This document shows, piece after piece, positions 1-7,345 of a stretch of 64,000 bases of DNA. Position numbers and translations under genes: made by a program. The stretch comes from Bacillota bacterium (GTDB taxonomy: Bacteria; Bacillota; Clostridia; Peptostreptococcales; Acidaminobacteraceae): the NCBI GenBank assembly GCA_020161295.1, contig JAIUOA010000005.1, positions 99,617-163,616 of the forward strand, given 5' to 3'. How positions within the stretch are numbered: the first letter of the stretch is position 1; every line of letters starts with the position of its first letter. Below the pieces are notes generated by a model that did no database searches, was not told the origin of the DNA, and saw only the letters and a program-made list of their open reading frames with translations.

Positions 1-2
1 TC

Positions 3-176
3 ATTATTTCGAATACACCGTATAAATCAGATAAACTTGCTAACGAAGATGAAATCATCGTTTTCGAGTCAAAAGATACCATTAAAATCTATAGTCGTGC
101 CTACGGTTATCGCAGAATGTCTCTACAAAGTTTCATCACTCAAAAAGAGGCTTTGCTTAGAATCAGTATCCACTAG
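3..176 (+). CDS. C-terminal end of an unidentified protein (5' truncated by window)
   Basis: An open frame runs from the window edge to a TAG at 174-176 and gives 57 residues ending RISIH. There is no start codon with a ribosome binding site inside the window, so this is the tail of a gene that begins outside it. The residues are mixed, charged and soluble-looking (for example DEIIVFES). I do not recognise the family. It converges on the ArsC-like gene at 189, leaving only 12 bases between the two stop codons. Confidence 0.4.
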   Translation: MISNTPYKSDKLANEDEIIVFESKDTIKIYSRAYGYRRMSLQSFITQKEALLRISIH

Positions 177-188
177 TCGTCTAAGTGC

Positions 189-533
189 TTATGCCTTCAT
201 CCATTCTTCCCAGACCTCAGGCACATAGCCTAATGTGGCCTTTTGCCCGTTTCTTACCACCGGTGTTTTAATCAGCTTTGGGTTTTCCAGCAGGATTTCC
301 GCGATCATGGCCGGTGTAGTGATCCGGTCCAGGTTTTTCGCCTTATATAATGGGCTAGCTGTGTCGATGAGGTTTCTAAGCCCCACAGCTCTGGCGACGC
401 TTTCCAGCTCCCCTTTGGACATGCCCTTGCTCACCATATCGATGCTCTGGAAATTGACCCTTCTTTCCTTAAAAAACCGTTCTGCTTTCTGCGTGTCGAA
501 GCACTTTTTCTTACCAAATATTTGAACATTCAT
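189..533 (-). CDS. ArsC/Spx-family thioredoxin-fold protein
   Basis: A 114-residue protein of the arsenate reductase (ArsC/YffB/Spx) family. The N-terminal strand leads into a single cysteine at residue 11 (KKKCFDT), the usual position of the redox cysteine, and KTPVVRNG near residue 90 is the typical cis-Pro segment. The CxxC pair of Spx is absent, so a monothiol ArsC/YffB-like reductase is more likely than an RNA-polymerase-binding Spx. It is the last gene of a minus-strand run (PadR, DUF4180, methyltransferase, this gene), starting 5 bases after the methyltransferase stop with a GGGGGA ribosome binding site. The substrate is unknown and arsenate is not implied by context. Confidence 0.75.
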   Translation of the reverse strand: MNVQIFGKKKCFDTQKAERFFKERRVNFQSIDMVSKGMSKGELESVARAVGLRNLIDTASPLYKAKNLDRITTPAMIAEILLENPKLIKTPVVRNGQKATLGYVPEVWEEWMKA

Positions 534-538
534 CGCTT

Positions 539-1171
539 TTAGTCCCCCTTTTCCGCCACCATAATAAACTGAGAGGCCCGCTGTTTCATAAACAGATTAT
601 CCGCCTCATAAAACGTCTTTGATGTGATGCCTTTAAACCCCAGTTGTTCCAATCCCTTTGCCAGTACCGTTTGATTAAACCCCGCATGCACCAGGTCTGA
701 TTTCACGGCTTCGTTTTCATCGAAATCGATGATAATGAGTTTGCCACTGGGGCTAATATGTCGATACAGCTTAGCTAACAAAGCCATCGGGTCACTGACA
801 TGTAATAAAACCTGAACCATGAATATCACGTCCCAGCTTCCTTCGATTGCGTTATCGGCTTCTAAGTCAACACATAATAACTTTATACGGTTGTGATCAC
901 TAGAAGCGCCATCCATGTTAGCCTCAACCTTTTTCGCGACAATCTCGAGCATATTACTGGATGTATCGAGAAAGGTCATGGAATCAAACACGTCGAGAAG
1001 TGATAGTCCCACGAGCCCCGTGCCACAGCCGAAATCCATGGCGTTTTTTCCTTTTGATTCCTTTGCATCAAATGCTTCACGAATCATATCTGCAGATAGC
1101 TTCGCATTAACGATTCGGTCAGCCGTATCATACTGATGCGCCATCATTTGAAATTTTTCTGTATTACCCAT
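539..1171 (-). CDS. class I SAM-dependent methyltransferase
   Basis: A 210-residue protein with a Rossmann methyltransferase fold. Motif I is DFGCGTG at residues 46-52, followed by the acidic strand-2 end (FLDTSSNML) and VIFMVQVLLHV as motif IV-like. The size and layout match small-molecule methyltransferases of the Methyltransf_11/25 type. A strong AGGAG site precedes the ATG. It lies between DUF4180 and the ArsC-like gene in one transcriptional direction, so it is probably co-regulated by the PadR repressor upstream. Nothing in the sequence shows the methyl acceptor. Confidence 0.8.
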   Translation of the reverse strand: MGNTEKFQMMAHQYDTADRIVNAKLSADMIREAFDAKESKGKNAMDFGCGTGLVGLSLLDVFDSMTFLDTSSNMLEIVAKKVEANMDGASSDHNRIKLLCVDLEADNAIEGSWDVIFMVQVLLHVSDPMALLAKLYRHISPSGKLIIIDFDENEAVKSDLVHAGFNQTVLAKGLEQLGFKGITSKTFYEADNLFMKQRASQFIMVAEKGD

Positions 1172-1198
1172 AACTTTACTCCTATATTGAAATGAAGA

Positions 1199-1558
1199 CT
1201 ATGCGTTTTCAAGCATTTGAACGGCACTTGTTTCACTTGACACAAAGAAAAGATGCTTCCCTTTGTTGCATTCATAGATAAAGTCATGAAGTGCTTTACT
1301 GCTGTAACGCTCAAAATTTCCGATCACGGCGAGCTTGATTTGATAATTAACAAATTTCTGCAAGATATCGCCTGCGAGTCCTGACTTTAAATCGAAGAAG
1401 CGATCCACTAAATGATGTTCTTTTAAAATGAGTTTCTCACACCCGGCTTCATAACGCATAGTGGCCATAAGGTCCAGTGCATCCTGCGTTGTTTGAATCT
1501 GAAACTCTTCTAAATTGATGATAACGATGTCACGCTTGCTTCCTACTTTTTTAAACAT
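1199..1558 (-). CDS. DUF4180 family protein
   Basis: A 119-residue protein matching the DUF4180 pattern as I recall it. It opens with a beta strand (IVIINLEEF), has a central AGCEKLILKEHHL segment, and ends with FVSSETSAVQMLE. The fold resembles STAS-like or small alpha/beta domains. No catalytic motif is evident. It starts 15 bases after the PadR stop with an AGAGGA ribosome binding site, and DUF4180 genes are often found next to PadR regulators, which fits. Function is unknown; a role in sensing or in the same stress response as the PadR regulon is inference only. Confidence 0.7.
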   Translation of the reverse strand: MFKKVGSKRDIVIINLEEFQIQTTQDALDLMATMRYEAGCEKLILKEHHLVDRFFDLKSGLAGDILQKFVNYQIKLAVIGNFERYSSKALHDFIYECNKGKHLFFVSSETSAVQMLENA

Positions 1559-1573
1559 GGGTTTATCCTCTAC

Positions 1574-2122
1574 TTAATGCTCTGTGAATGCTTTTTTAAA
1601 CTCTCTAATCCACATGAGCTCACTTTCATATGATTTTTGAACGTTCTTAATGATGAAACGACTGATCAGTTCGTGCTTTTCATGGCGTTGATCATAAACA
1701 CTGCCATTTGACGCATGGATTTGTGCGTGATTTTTCGTCATCATCAGTTGAATGTTGATCTGTTCCTCGTAATGATTTAACAGCGTTAGGAGCTCTTCTT
1801 CAGTCAAATCCTTTGCACAGGCCAGTCGCATTAAAAAAGGCTTTCTGATTTCCATTTCTTCTAGCGGCGATAAAAGCCAGTCCTTTAAAACGGCTTTACC
1901 AGCGTCAGTGATGGCATATACTTTTTTATTTGGTGATGATTCCTGATAATGAACTTCACTTGTGACGAAGCCATTTTGATTCAGCTCTGAAAGAGCTTTA
2001 TAAATCTGATTATTGTTACCTGACCAATACATAAAATCCGACTTTTGAATCATCTTCTTTAAGTCATAGCCTGTCATCTCATTGTGGTTTAATAGCCCTA
2101 AAATTACATGGTTTAGTGACAT
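1574..2122 (-). CDS. PadR-family transcriptional regulator
   Basis: A 182-residue DNA-binding regulator. The N-terminal winged helix (about residues 1-85) has the PadR opening ILGLLNHNEMTGYDLKK and the wing NKKVYAITDAGKAVL. The C-terminal half (about 95-180) is the alpha-helical dimerisation domain of the PadR/Vir_C type. It is first in the minus-strand set with DUF4180, a methyltransferase and an ArsC-like protein, and probably represses that set autogenously. The upstream region carries 16-bp tandem repeats (2196-2227) that could be operator half-sites. The ligand is unknown. Confidence 0.88.
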   Translation of the reverse strand: MSLNHVILGLLNHNEMTGYDLKKMIQKSDFMYWSGNNNQIYKALSELNQNGFVTSEVHYQESSPNKKVYAITDAGKAVLKDWLLSPLEEMEIRKPFLMRLACAKDLTEEELLTLLNHYEEQINIQLMMTKNHAQIHASNGSVYDQRHEKHELISRFIIKNVQKSYESELMWIREFKKAFTEH

Positions 2123-2179
2123 CGCTTCACCCCTCGCCTCGCTAACTATTAAATAGATTAGCCATCTATCAATTCGTTT

Positions 2180-2227
2180 ATAAAGGTTATTTTTGTACTA
2201 GATTATCTTTATACTAGGTTACTTTTA
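2180..2227. repeat. 16-bp near-tandem repeats upstream of padR and truA
   Basis: Two adjacent 16-bp units, TACTAGATTATCTTTA (2196-2211) and TACTAGGTTACTTTTA (2212-2227), differ at three positions. A weaker third copy precedes them at about 2180-2195. They lie between the divergent padR and truA starts. Binding sites for the PadR regulator are a plausible role but untested. Confidence 0.45.
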
Positions 2228-2267
2228 TCATATGGTGTTTTTGTTATATTACTTTGTTTTTGCTTTC

Positions 2268-2299
2268 TTGTCAACAGTCCTCTGAAATTATGCTATACT
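2268..2299 (+). promoter_or_regulatory. extended -10 promoter of the truA homologue
   Basis: TATACT at 2294-2299 is preceded by TG at 2291-2292 (extended -10). TTGTCA at 2268-2273 could serve as a weak -35, although the 20-base spacing is long. The TruA start lies about 25 bases further on. Confidence 0.45.
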
Positions 2300-2323
2300 G
2301 TATACGAGAAAGTGAGGTTTTAT

Positions 2324-3070
2324 ATGCCAAATATCAAAATGACTATCGCCTATGATGGTAGAAAATACATGGGATTTTCCGAGCGTAAGGGGAATCCGGA
2401 TAAGGCAATCCAAGGCAAGCTTGAAATGATTCTGTCTAGAATGTACAACACGCATGTGGAAATCATGTCCGCGTGTAATACGGAAGCAGGGGTACATGCA
2501 AAGCAGCAAATCGTCAACTTTATCGCTCCAGATGATACCTATGATGAGACTGGTATTTTTGAATATTTCGAAAAGTATTTACCCGATGACATCATCCTCT
2601 TAAAGGTCGAAGCTGCAGATGAACGATTTCACAGCCGTTATTTGGTGAAGACCCTCACGTTTGAATACCGCATCTGGAAAAAGGATGCGCCTAGACGCCC
2701 CTTATTTGATCGCCATTATGTTAATGTTCTAAATCAAACCGTGGATGTTAGAAAGATGAAGGATGCCGCCATCGATCTCATCGGCGAGCACGATTTCGTC
2801 GTTTTTTCCACTAACAGTAAGGCGAAAAACACCGTTAAAAAGGTCTACGAGGTAGCCATCGAAGAAACGGAATGCGAAGTGATCATCACCATGACAGCAA
2901 GTGGATTCTTGCTCAACATGGAGCGCTTAATCGTCGGAACATTAATCCAAGTAGGAACGGGCCAGCTTCCAGTGAATACGATTCAAAAGGCATTGTCCAC
3001 AGGTAAAGAAACGCACGTGGGGCATAAGGCCATGTGTGATGCTTTATCGCTGGTGGCTGTCAACTATTAA
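2324..3070 (+). CDS. TruA-family pseudouridine synthase homologue lacking the catalytic Asp
   Basis: A 248-residue protein with the TruA fold. It has an N-terminal TIAYDGRKYMGF (canonical AYDGtxyhGfq) and a C-terminal SGFLLNMERLIVGTL (canonical GfLhnMVRiiVG). In the family the catalytic loop reads RTDAGVHA, with an invariant nucleophilic Asp. Here residues 51-59 read CNTEAGVHA, so the Arg is Asn and the Asp is Glu54 (codon 2483-2485). In pseudouridine synthases Asp replacement is expected to abolish activity. It may therefore be an RNA-binding paralogue, or a genuine enzyme with altered chemistry. A GTG at 2312 is in frame, but AGTGAGG lies 5-11 bases before ATG 2324, so I chose that start. 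The cell presumably has another TruA. Confidence 0.75.
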   Translation: MPNIKMTIAYDGRKYMGFSERKGNPDKAIQGKLEMILSRMYNTHVEIMSACNTEAGVHAKQQIVNFIAPDDTYDETGIFEYFEKYLPDDIILLKVEAADERFHSRYLVKTLTFEYRIWKKDAPRRPLFDRHYVNVLNQTVDVRKMKDAAIDLIGEHDFVVFSTNSKAKNTVKKVYEVAIEETECEVIITMTASGFLLNMERLIVGTLIQVGTGQLPVNTIQKALSTGKETHVGHKAMCDALSLVAVNY

Positions 3071-3078
3071 CGAAAGAA

Positions 3079-3127
3079 AAAGCTCACGATCATCCGGTGA
3101 ATTCAGATGCTCATGAGCTTATTTTTT
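3079..3127 (+). terminator. terminator after the truA homologue, probably bidirectional
   Basis: The imperfect stem AAGCTCACGATCATC / GATGCTCATGAGCTT (3080-3094 with 3106-3120, two mismatches) is followed by ATTTTTT on the plus strand and preceded by A-rich sequence on the other. It separates truA from the convergent YjbR gene. Confidence 0.6.
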
Positions 3128-3142
3128 ATGGTCGAAAACGCG

Positions 3143-3502
3143 TTACAGGTTCAAAAGGGCCTTCTGCACTTTTTTCGGCAGCGATGCCATGATAAGCGAA
3201 TAGGATTCGTCGATCATCTTCCTCACGACGTCATCTGGGACACTTCCTTCGAGATAAAGGGAGTTCCAGTGCACCTTGTTCATGTAATAGCCTGGAATAA
3301 TATCGGTAAACTGACTTCGGAGCATCTCGCCGTTCATGGGTTCAAGTTTTACCGTGATAATGGCCTTTCCGTTTTGATCGCCGCCATGTAACAGGAACAT
3401 TTTCCCATCGATCATATAGCGGGTTGCCCCCCACTCTTCCTTATAATCCTTCTGAACGCCTATTTTACTTACGCAGTATTCATCAAACCACTCATATCCC
3501 AT
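3143..3502 (-). CDS. MmcQ/YjbR-family protein
   Basis: A 119-residue protein of the MmcQ/YjbR (double-wing DNA-binding-like) family. Family signatures are the N-terminal EWFDEYCVSK, KMFLLHGGDQNGKAIITVKLEP in the middle and PGYYMNKVHWNSLYLEG followed by a helical C-terminus. The fold resembles CyaY-like domains and is often annotated as DNA-binding, but no specific role is established for most members. An upstream GTG (3517) is in frame, but GAGGTG sits correctly ahead of ATG 3502. It stands alone between convergent truA and a co-directional DMT exporter. Confidence 0.8.
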   Translation of the reverse strand: MGYEWFDEYCVSKIGVQKDYKEEWGATRYMIDGKMFLLHGGDQNGKAIITVKLEPMNGEMLRSQFTDIIPGYYMNKVHWNSLYLEGSVPDDVVRKMIDESYSLIMASLPKKVQKALLNL

Positions 3503-3542
3503 ATCGCACCTCACCACTTATCGAATATTCTACCTGTTAACA

Positions 3543-4436
3543 TTATACCTCAGTCTTCGCATTTTTGGGGGTAAAATAGGTCGTTAAAAGCTGATTTAAG
3601 GTGATGCCTAAGGCGATTAATAGACTGGCATAAAGGGTTGTAAAATTGGTGGTGCCTAAGAACAGAATATCGATGAGCATGCTTGCAAATATTTGCCCTA
3701 GAAAGGATAATAAAGTCAAAGGAAGTGCTGCGATTTTAGGAACGAGGATATTGAACAGGAGAACGGTTGAGACACCTAAAAGTCCTCCGGCATAAATCCA
3801 GAGCTTTTGATAGGAAAAATCGTAACTGGTAGGTGATGCGTTTATCAAAAGTGCAAACAACAACACACAAACTGGAATTCCTGTGAGATGATTGATAAAG
3901 GCGCTCTGAAGATCACCCACATGGGCAGCGAGGTTTGCGTTGCAGGTTCTCGCGATGACGATAGAGGCCCCGGCTAAGAACGAAACAATCACAGCGATCA
4001 CACCACTTCCCGTCGGGGCATCAAGCATCCAGAACATGCCTATCGCTGCGATGCCGAGCCCGATTAAAGTCACCTTTTGAAAAGGGTATTTCTTCATACC
4101 AAATAATCCAAAGGTGTCTACTAAAAGCGACATGATCGTCTGACCTAAAAGAACGATGGCGATAATACTGGTGAGTGTGATTTTTCCGAACGCGTAGTTG
4201 TTACTATAAATAGCAAATACACCGAGTACGCCGCCTAGATAAACCCATGATGGGATTCCTTTTTTAATCTCTAGTGGTTTTCTCGTCACCTTTAAGACGA
4301 TATAGGCAAACAGTGCACCGATGGAGTGGATGATTACAGCAGCCAGTGTCATGCCGTGAATGGCTGTGAGCTCTCCATTTAATGCGATCATTACTGAAAT
4401 AATGGCGCCGATCACCACCGATAAGAAATAATACAT
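3543..4436 (-). CDS. DMT-superfamily transporter with duplicated DUF606/YdcZ domains
   Basis: A 297-residue membrane protein with about ten hydrophobic helices. It is built as two similar halves of roughly 145 residues, each like the YdcZ/DUF606 family (an opening of SVVIGAIISVMIALNGEL and the counterpart GVIAVIVSFLAGASIVIA). Family members are EamA-like exporters of unknown or small-metabolite substrate. The start has a strong AGGAGG site. It is divergent from a Crp/Fnr regulator, and a perfect palindrome TGACATATGTCA (4485-4496) lies in the 98-base gap, so the regulator probably controls this exporter. Confidence 0.8.
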   Translation of the reverse strand: MYYFLSVVIGAIISVMIALNGELTAIHGMTLAAVIIHSIGALFAYIVLKVTRKPLEIKKGIPSWVYLGGVLGVFAIYSNNYAFGKITLTSIIAIVLLGQTIMSLLVDTFGLFGMKKYPFQKVTLIGLGIAAIGMFWMLDAPTGSGVIAVIVSFLAGASIVIARTCNANLAAHVGDLQSAFINHLTGIPVCVLLFALLINASPTSYDFSYQKLWIYAGGLLGVSTVLLFNILVPKIAALPLTLLSFLGQIFASMLIDILFLGTTNFTTLYASLLIALGITLNQLLTTYFTPKNAKTEV

Positions 4437-4484
4437 AAGCCACCTCCTATGCTGAGCATATCAAAACAGTTTGCTCATAGGGTA

Positions 4485-4496
4485 TGACATATGTCA
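4485..4496. promoter_or_regulatory. palindromic operator candidate between exporter and Crp/Fnr gene
   Basis: TGACATATGTCA is a perfect 12-bp palindrome in the divergent intergenic space. Its TGNCA..TGNCA-like form resembles half-sites recognised by the Crp/Fnr superfamily. It lies 48 bases from the exporter start and 38 from the regulator start. Confidence 0.5.
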
Positions 4497-4534
4497 CATG
4501 GTTCAAAATTTTGATGAAAGTTTTGGAGTTTAAC

Positions 4535-5209
4535 ATGATTAAAGAAAAATTACGCACAATCCACATTGAAAAGCTAAAACAATACGGAATCGAACTCCCA
4601 AACGCTTCAGAGGCTACAGATATTCATCTGTTTCACTTCAGTAAAAATGAAGTGGTCCTGAGCGAAGGCCGTCAGATGGATTACCTCATGTTCGTGGTAT
4701 CCGGACGCGCTAAGGTTTACTCCACTGCGGAAAATGGTCGCGACCTACTCCTCAGCTATTATGTGGCGGATGGCATCATCGGCGATCTCGAGCTAATGCT
4801 CGATGAATACACGGCGAGAACCACCATGATCGCTCTCACCGACTTCATCTGCATCGCCCTTCCCTACGAAAAGTGGGCCACCACACTACGCGCAAACAAC
4901 CGCTTCTTAAACGCCGTGGGATACGCACTCTCGACGAAGCTGCTTGAGAGTTCGGATAAAGGCGTCGCCACTGCACTGCATGATGGCGAAACGAGGCTGT
5001 GTGCTTATCTCAGTAATGCCTCAAATGATGGCATTATCGATGAACCCCTCACCAACATCTCCAGTGCCATCGGTCTAAGCTATCGTCAGACCCTTAGAAT
5101 TTTAAAAAAATTATGCGCTGAACAACTCTTAATGAAGGTGAATAAAGGCTATCAGATCACCGATAAAAAAATGTTGGAAGAAAAGGGAATTCACCCTAAT
5201 CGGTACTGA
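4535..5209 (+). CDS. Crp/Fnr-family regulator, YeiL-like
   Basis: A 224-residue regulator with an N-terminal cyclic-nucleotide-binding-like beta-barrel (about residues 30-140; FVVSGRAKVYSTAENGRDLLLSYY) and a C-terminal winged helix (about 165-215; ISSAIGLSYRQTLRILKKL). The order and the ALPYEKW segment resemble E. coli YeiL. No four-cysteine FNR iron-sulfur cluster is present; a single Cys sits at FICIALP. Upstream in-frame ATGs exist (4484, 4514), but TTGGAG precedes 4535 by six bases, so that start is preferred. It is divergent from the DMT exporter with a shared palindrome, implying direct control. Confidence 0.82.
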   Translation: MIKEKLRTIHIEKLKQYGIELPNASEATDIHLFHFSKNEVVLSEGRQMDYLMFVVSGRAKVYSTAENGRDLLLSYYVADGIIGDLELMLDEYTARTTMIALTDFICIALPYEKWATTLRANNRFLNAVGYALSTKLLESSDKGVATALHDGETRLCAYLSNASNDGIIDEPLTNISSAIGLSYRQTLRILKKLCAEQLLMKVNKGYQITDKKMLEEKGIHPNRY

Positions 5210-5216
5210 TTTCTCA

Positions 5217-5225
5217 TGGTATAAT
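5217..5225 (+). promoter_or_regulatory. extended -10 promoter of the alarmone synthetase gene
   Basis: TGGTATAAT at 5217-5225 is an extended -10 element 28 bases ahead of the start at 5253, in a short gap after the Crp/Fnr stop. It lets the alarmone synthetase be transcribed independently of the upstream gene. Confidence 0.6.
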
Positions 5226-5252
5226 GGACTATATTCCTAAAAGGAGAGCCCC

Positions 5253-5936
5253 ATGTATAAGGCCTTAATGACTGAAGAAATGAAACCTTGGAGAGATTTA
5301 CTGATGATTCATGAATTTGCCGTCACGGAAATTCTAACGAAGCTCAATATCTTAGACGAGGAATTTCGCGTTTTACACGATTATAATCCCATCGAACATA
5401 TCCGTCATCGCATAAAAAAGCATAATAACATCATCGAAAAGCTAGAGCGTCTAGGACTAGAGCCCACTGTTGATAATGCAAAGAACAATATCTTCGATAT
5501 CGCGGGCATCCGCATCATCTGCGCCTTTCAAGCTGATATCTACCAGGTCGTGAACATGCTGAGCCAGCATACGGATGTAGAAGTTATCGAAATCAAGGAC
5601 TATATCGAGAATCCAAAGCCAAATGGCTATCAAAGCCTCCACATGCATGTCCTGATTCCCGTATATTTATCCAGCGGTACCGTAAAAACGCGTGTAGAGA
5701 TCCAGATTAGAACAGTTGCCATGGACTTTTGGGCCAGTATCGAGCACAAAATCTACTACAAATATAGAGAAAAAGCACCGAAATTCATTCAGAATGAGCT
5801 CAAAGAGTGCGCTGATATGATTTCGATGCTTGATGAACGCATGTTTAGCCTTAAGATGAAAATCATTGAACTCGATACCCAATGCGTGGGTGAAGAATGC
5901 TCAAACAAGTTTCCCAGAGAGTCAGAGCACTACTAA
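5253..5936 (+). CDS. small alarmone synthetase (GTP pyrophosphokinase, RelQ/YjbM-like)
   Basis: A 227-residue single-domain (p)ppGpp synthetase. RelA/SpoT synthetase signatures are DIAGIRIICAF, the G-loop-like IENPKPNGYQSLH and VEIQIRTVAMDFWASIEHKIYYKY. There is no HD hydrolase, TGS or ACT domain, so this is a stand-alone synthetase of the RelQ (YjbM) or RelP (YwaC) class; the N-terminal length and helix content look more like RelQ. It transfers pyrophosphate from ATP to GDP/GTP in the cytosol. It has an AAAGGAGAG ribosome binding site and its own extended -10 promoter. It ends 3 bases from the convergent decarboxylase gene. Confidence 0.9.
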   Translation: MYKALMTEEMKPWRDLLMIHEFAVTEILTKLNILDEEFRVLHDYNPIEHIRHRIKKHNNIIEKLERLGLEPTVDNAKNNIFDIAGIRIICAFQADIYQVVNMLSQHTDVEVIEIKDYIENPKPNGYQSLHMHVLIPVYLSSGTVKTRVEIQIRTVAMDFWASIEHKIYYKYREKAPKFIQNELKECADMISMLDERMFSLKMKIIELDTQCVGEECSNKFPRESEHY

Positions 5937-5939
5937 TGA

Positions 5940-7328
5940 TTAGAGTTCCTCGCGGATTCTAGAAAACACCTCTACACATCGATCGATATCTTCGAACGTC
6001 GTCTGATAGGAGCAAACGCTGATCCTTATAACGGGTTTTCCATTCCACGAACTGCCACCACACCAGAGTACACCAGAGTTTTGAACCTTTTTAAGTACTT
6101 CAGGGGTTAATTCAGGTGATTCGTGGGATACCAATACCTGATTAAAGCACACCTCATTTAAAATAATATAGCCACGTTCTGAAAGCTGTCTTGCAAAATA
6201 GGCAGCTTTTTCGTTTAAATTCTCCACCAGCGCGCCTACGCCGTTTCTCCCTAGCGATTTCAATGTCGCCCATAGCTCCACTGCACGTGCCCTTCTGGAC
6301 ATTTCCATGGTATAAATCATGCCATCCCGCTGTTCGCTGACGACGATATATGCGCCTGACATGCTCATCGCACTTATTAAAGCTTCTCGATGACGACAGA
6401 AAATTAGACCATTATCATAAGGCGCATTAAGGGTTTTATGCGCATCGGCAGACCATGAATCCGCTAACTCATAGCCCTTAGTCAGATATTTCAGCTCTTT
6501 AGAAGCCGCGGCCCAAAGACCAAACGCGCCATCGATATGAACCCACGCACCGGCTTCGCTCGCCGCTTTACATAACGTTTCAAAGTCATCGAAGGCCCCC
6601 GTATTCACATTGCCGGCCTGTAGAATTAAAAGCGTCTTATTATCAAGCTTAGGTACTCGCTCTGGACAGATTCGCCCCTGAGCATCCATGGGAACCTTAA
6701 TGACGCGTTCACTCCCCAGTCCTAGAATTGATAAGGCCTTATAGACTGTGGAATGTGCACCTTCACTTAACACCACTTTAATTTCTGGTGCTCCAAAAAG
6801 TCCTTGCTTCGCAACATCGTATCCTAAATTCTTAAGCAGCTGACTTCTACCTGCAGTCAAACCGCAAAGGGTCGCTATGGACGAGCCACTGACGAATCCC
6901 ACAGACGTTACCTCAGGGAGCCCTAAAAGACTGATTAACCAGGATTCACACACTTCCTCAAGCTTGGACACAATTGGCGATGAGATGTACATCGCGGCAT
7001 TTTGATCCCAAACATCTGCTAGCCATTTACTGGCAAGGGCTGCTGGAACGATACCGCCATTAACAAATCCGAAATATCGCCCGCCGATTTGCTTTACTGT
7101 CGCTGGAGAGCCTTTTTGGTGTAACTGCTCTAATATCGTATAAGGATTATCAGGTTCTTCAGGTAATGGCTCATTAAACGCTTCAAGGCCCTGGATGGCA
7201 TCATCATCAGGGAACACTTCTAAATGATTAGCGGTCTCCATGTAATCGAAAGCATAGTTCTTTACCTGATTCATTATTTCGAAATCCTGTGATTGCTTTA
7301 TAAGCTGATTCATCAGATCCTGCTTCAT
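5940..7328 (-). CDS. PLP-dependent group II amino-acid decarboxylase
   Basis: A 462-residue fold-type I PLP enzyme of the glutamate/aromatic/diaminobutyrate decarboxylase group. The HIDGAFG motif (residues 264-270) supplies the Asp that pairs with the pyridine nitrogen, and SADAHKTL places the Schiff-base lysine at K298. FVSGSSIATLCGL is the phosphate-binding region. A TTG at 7349 is in frame, but ACGAGG precedes ATG 7328 by eight bases, so I start there. It follows the diaminopropionate ammonia-lyase gene by 17 bases, so both are in one operon. The substrate is not readable from the sequence; the neighbour suggests a diamino acid or related amino acid. Confidence 0.85.
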   Translation of the reverse strand: MKQDLMNQLIKQSQDFEIMNQVKNYAFDYMETANHLEVFPDDDAIQGLEAFNEPLPEEPDNPYTILEQLHQKGSPATVKQIGGRYFGFVNGGIVPAALASKWLADVWDQNAAMYISSPIVSKLEEVCESWLISLLGLPEVTSVGFVSGSSIATLCGLTAGRSQLLKNLGYDVAKQGLFGAPEIKVVLSEGAHSTVYKALSILGLGSERVIKVPMDAQGRICPERVPKLDNKTLLILQAGNVNTGAFDDFETLCKAASEAGAWVHIDGAFGLWAAASKELKYLTKGYELADSWSADAHKTLNAPYDNGLIFCRHREALISAMSMSGAYIVVSEQRDGMIYTMEMSRRARAVELWATLKSLGRNGVGALVENLNEKAAYFARQLSERGYIILNEVCFNQVLVSHESPELTPEVLKKVQNSGVLWCGGSSWNGKPVIRISVCSYQTTFEDIDRCVEVFSRIREEL

Positions 7329-7345
7329 TATTTTTACCTCGTTCT

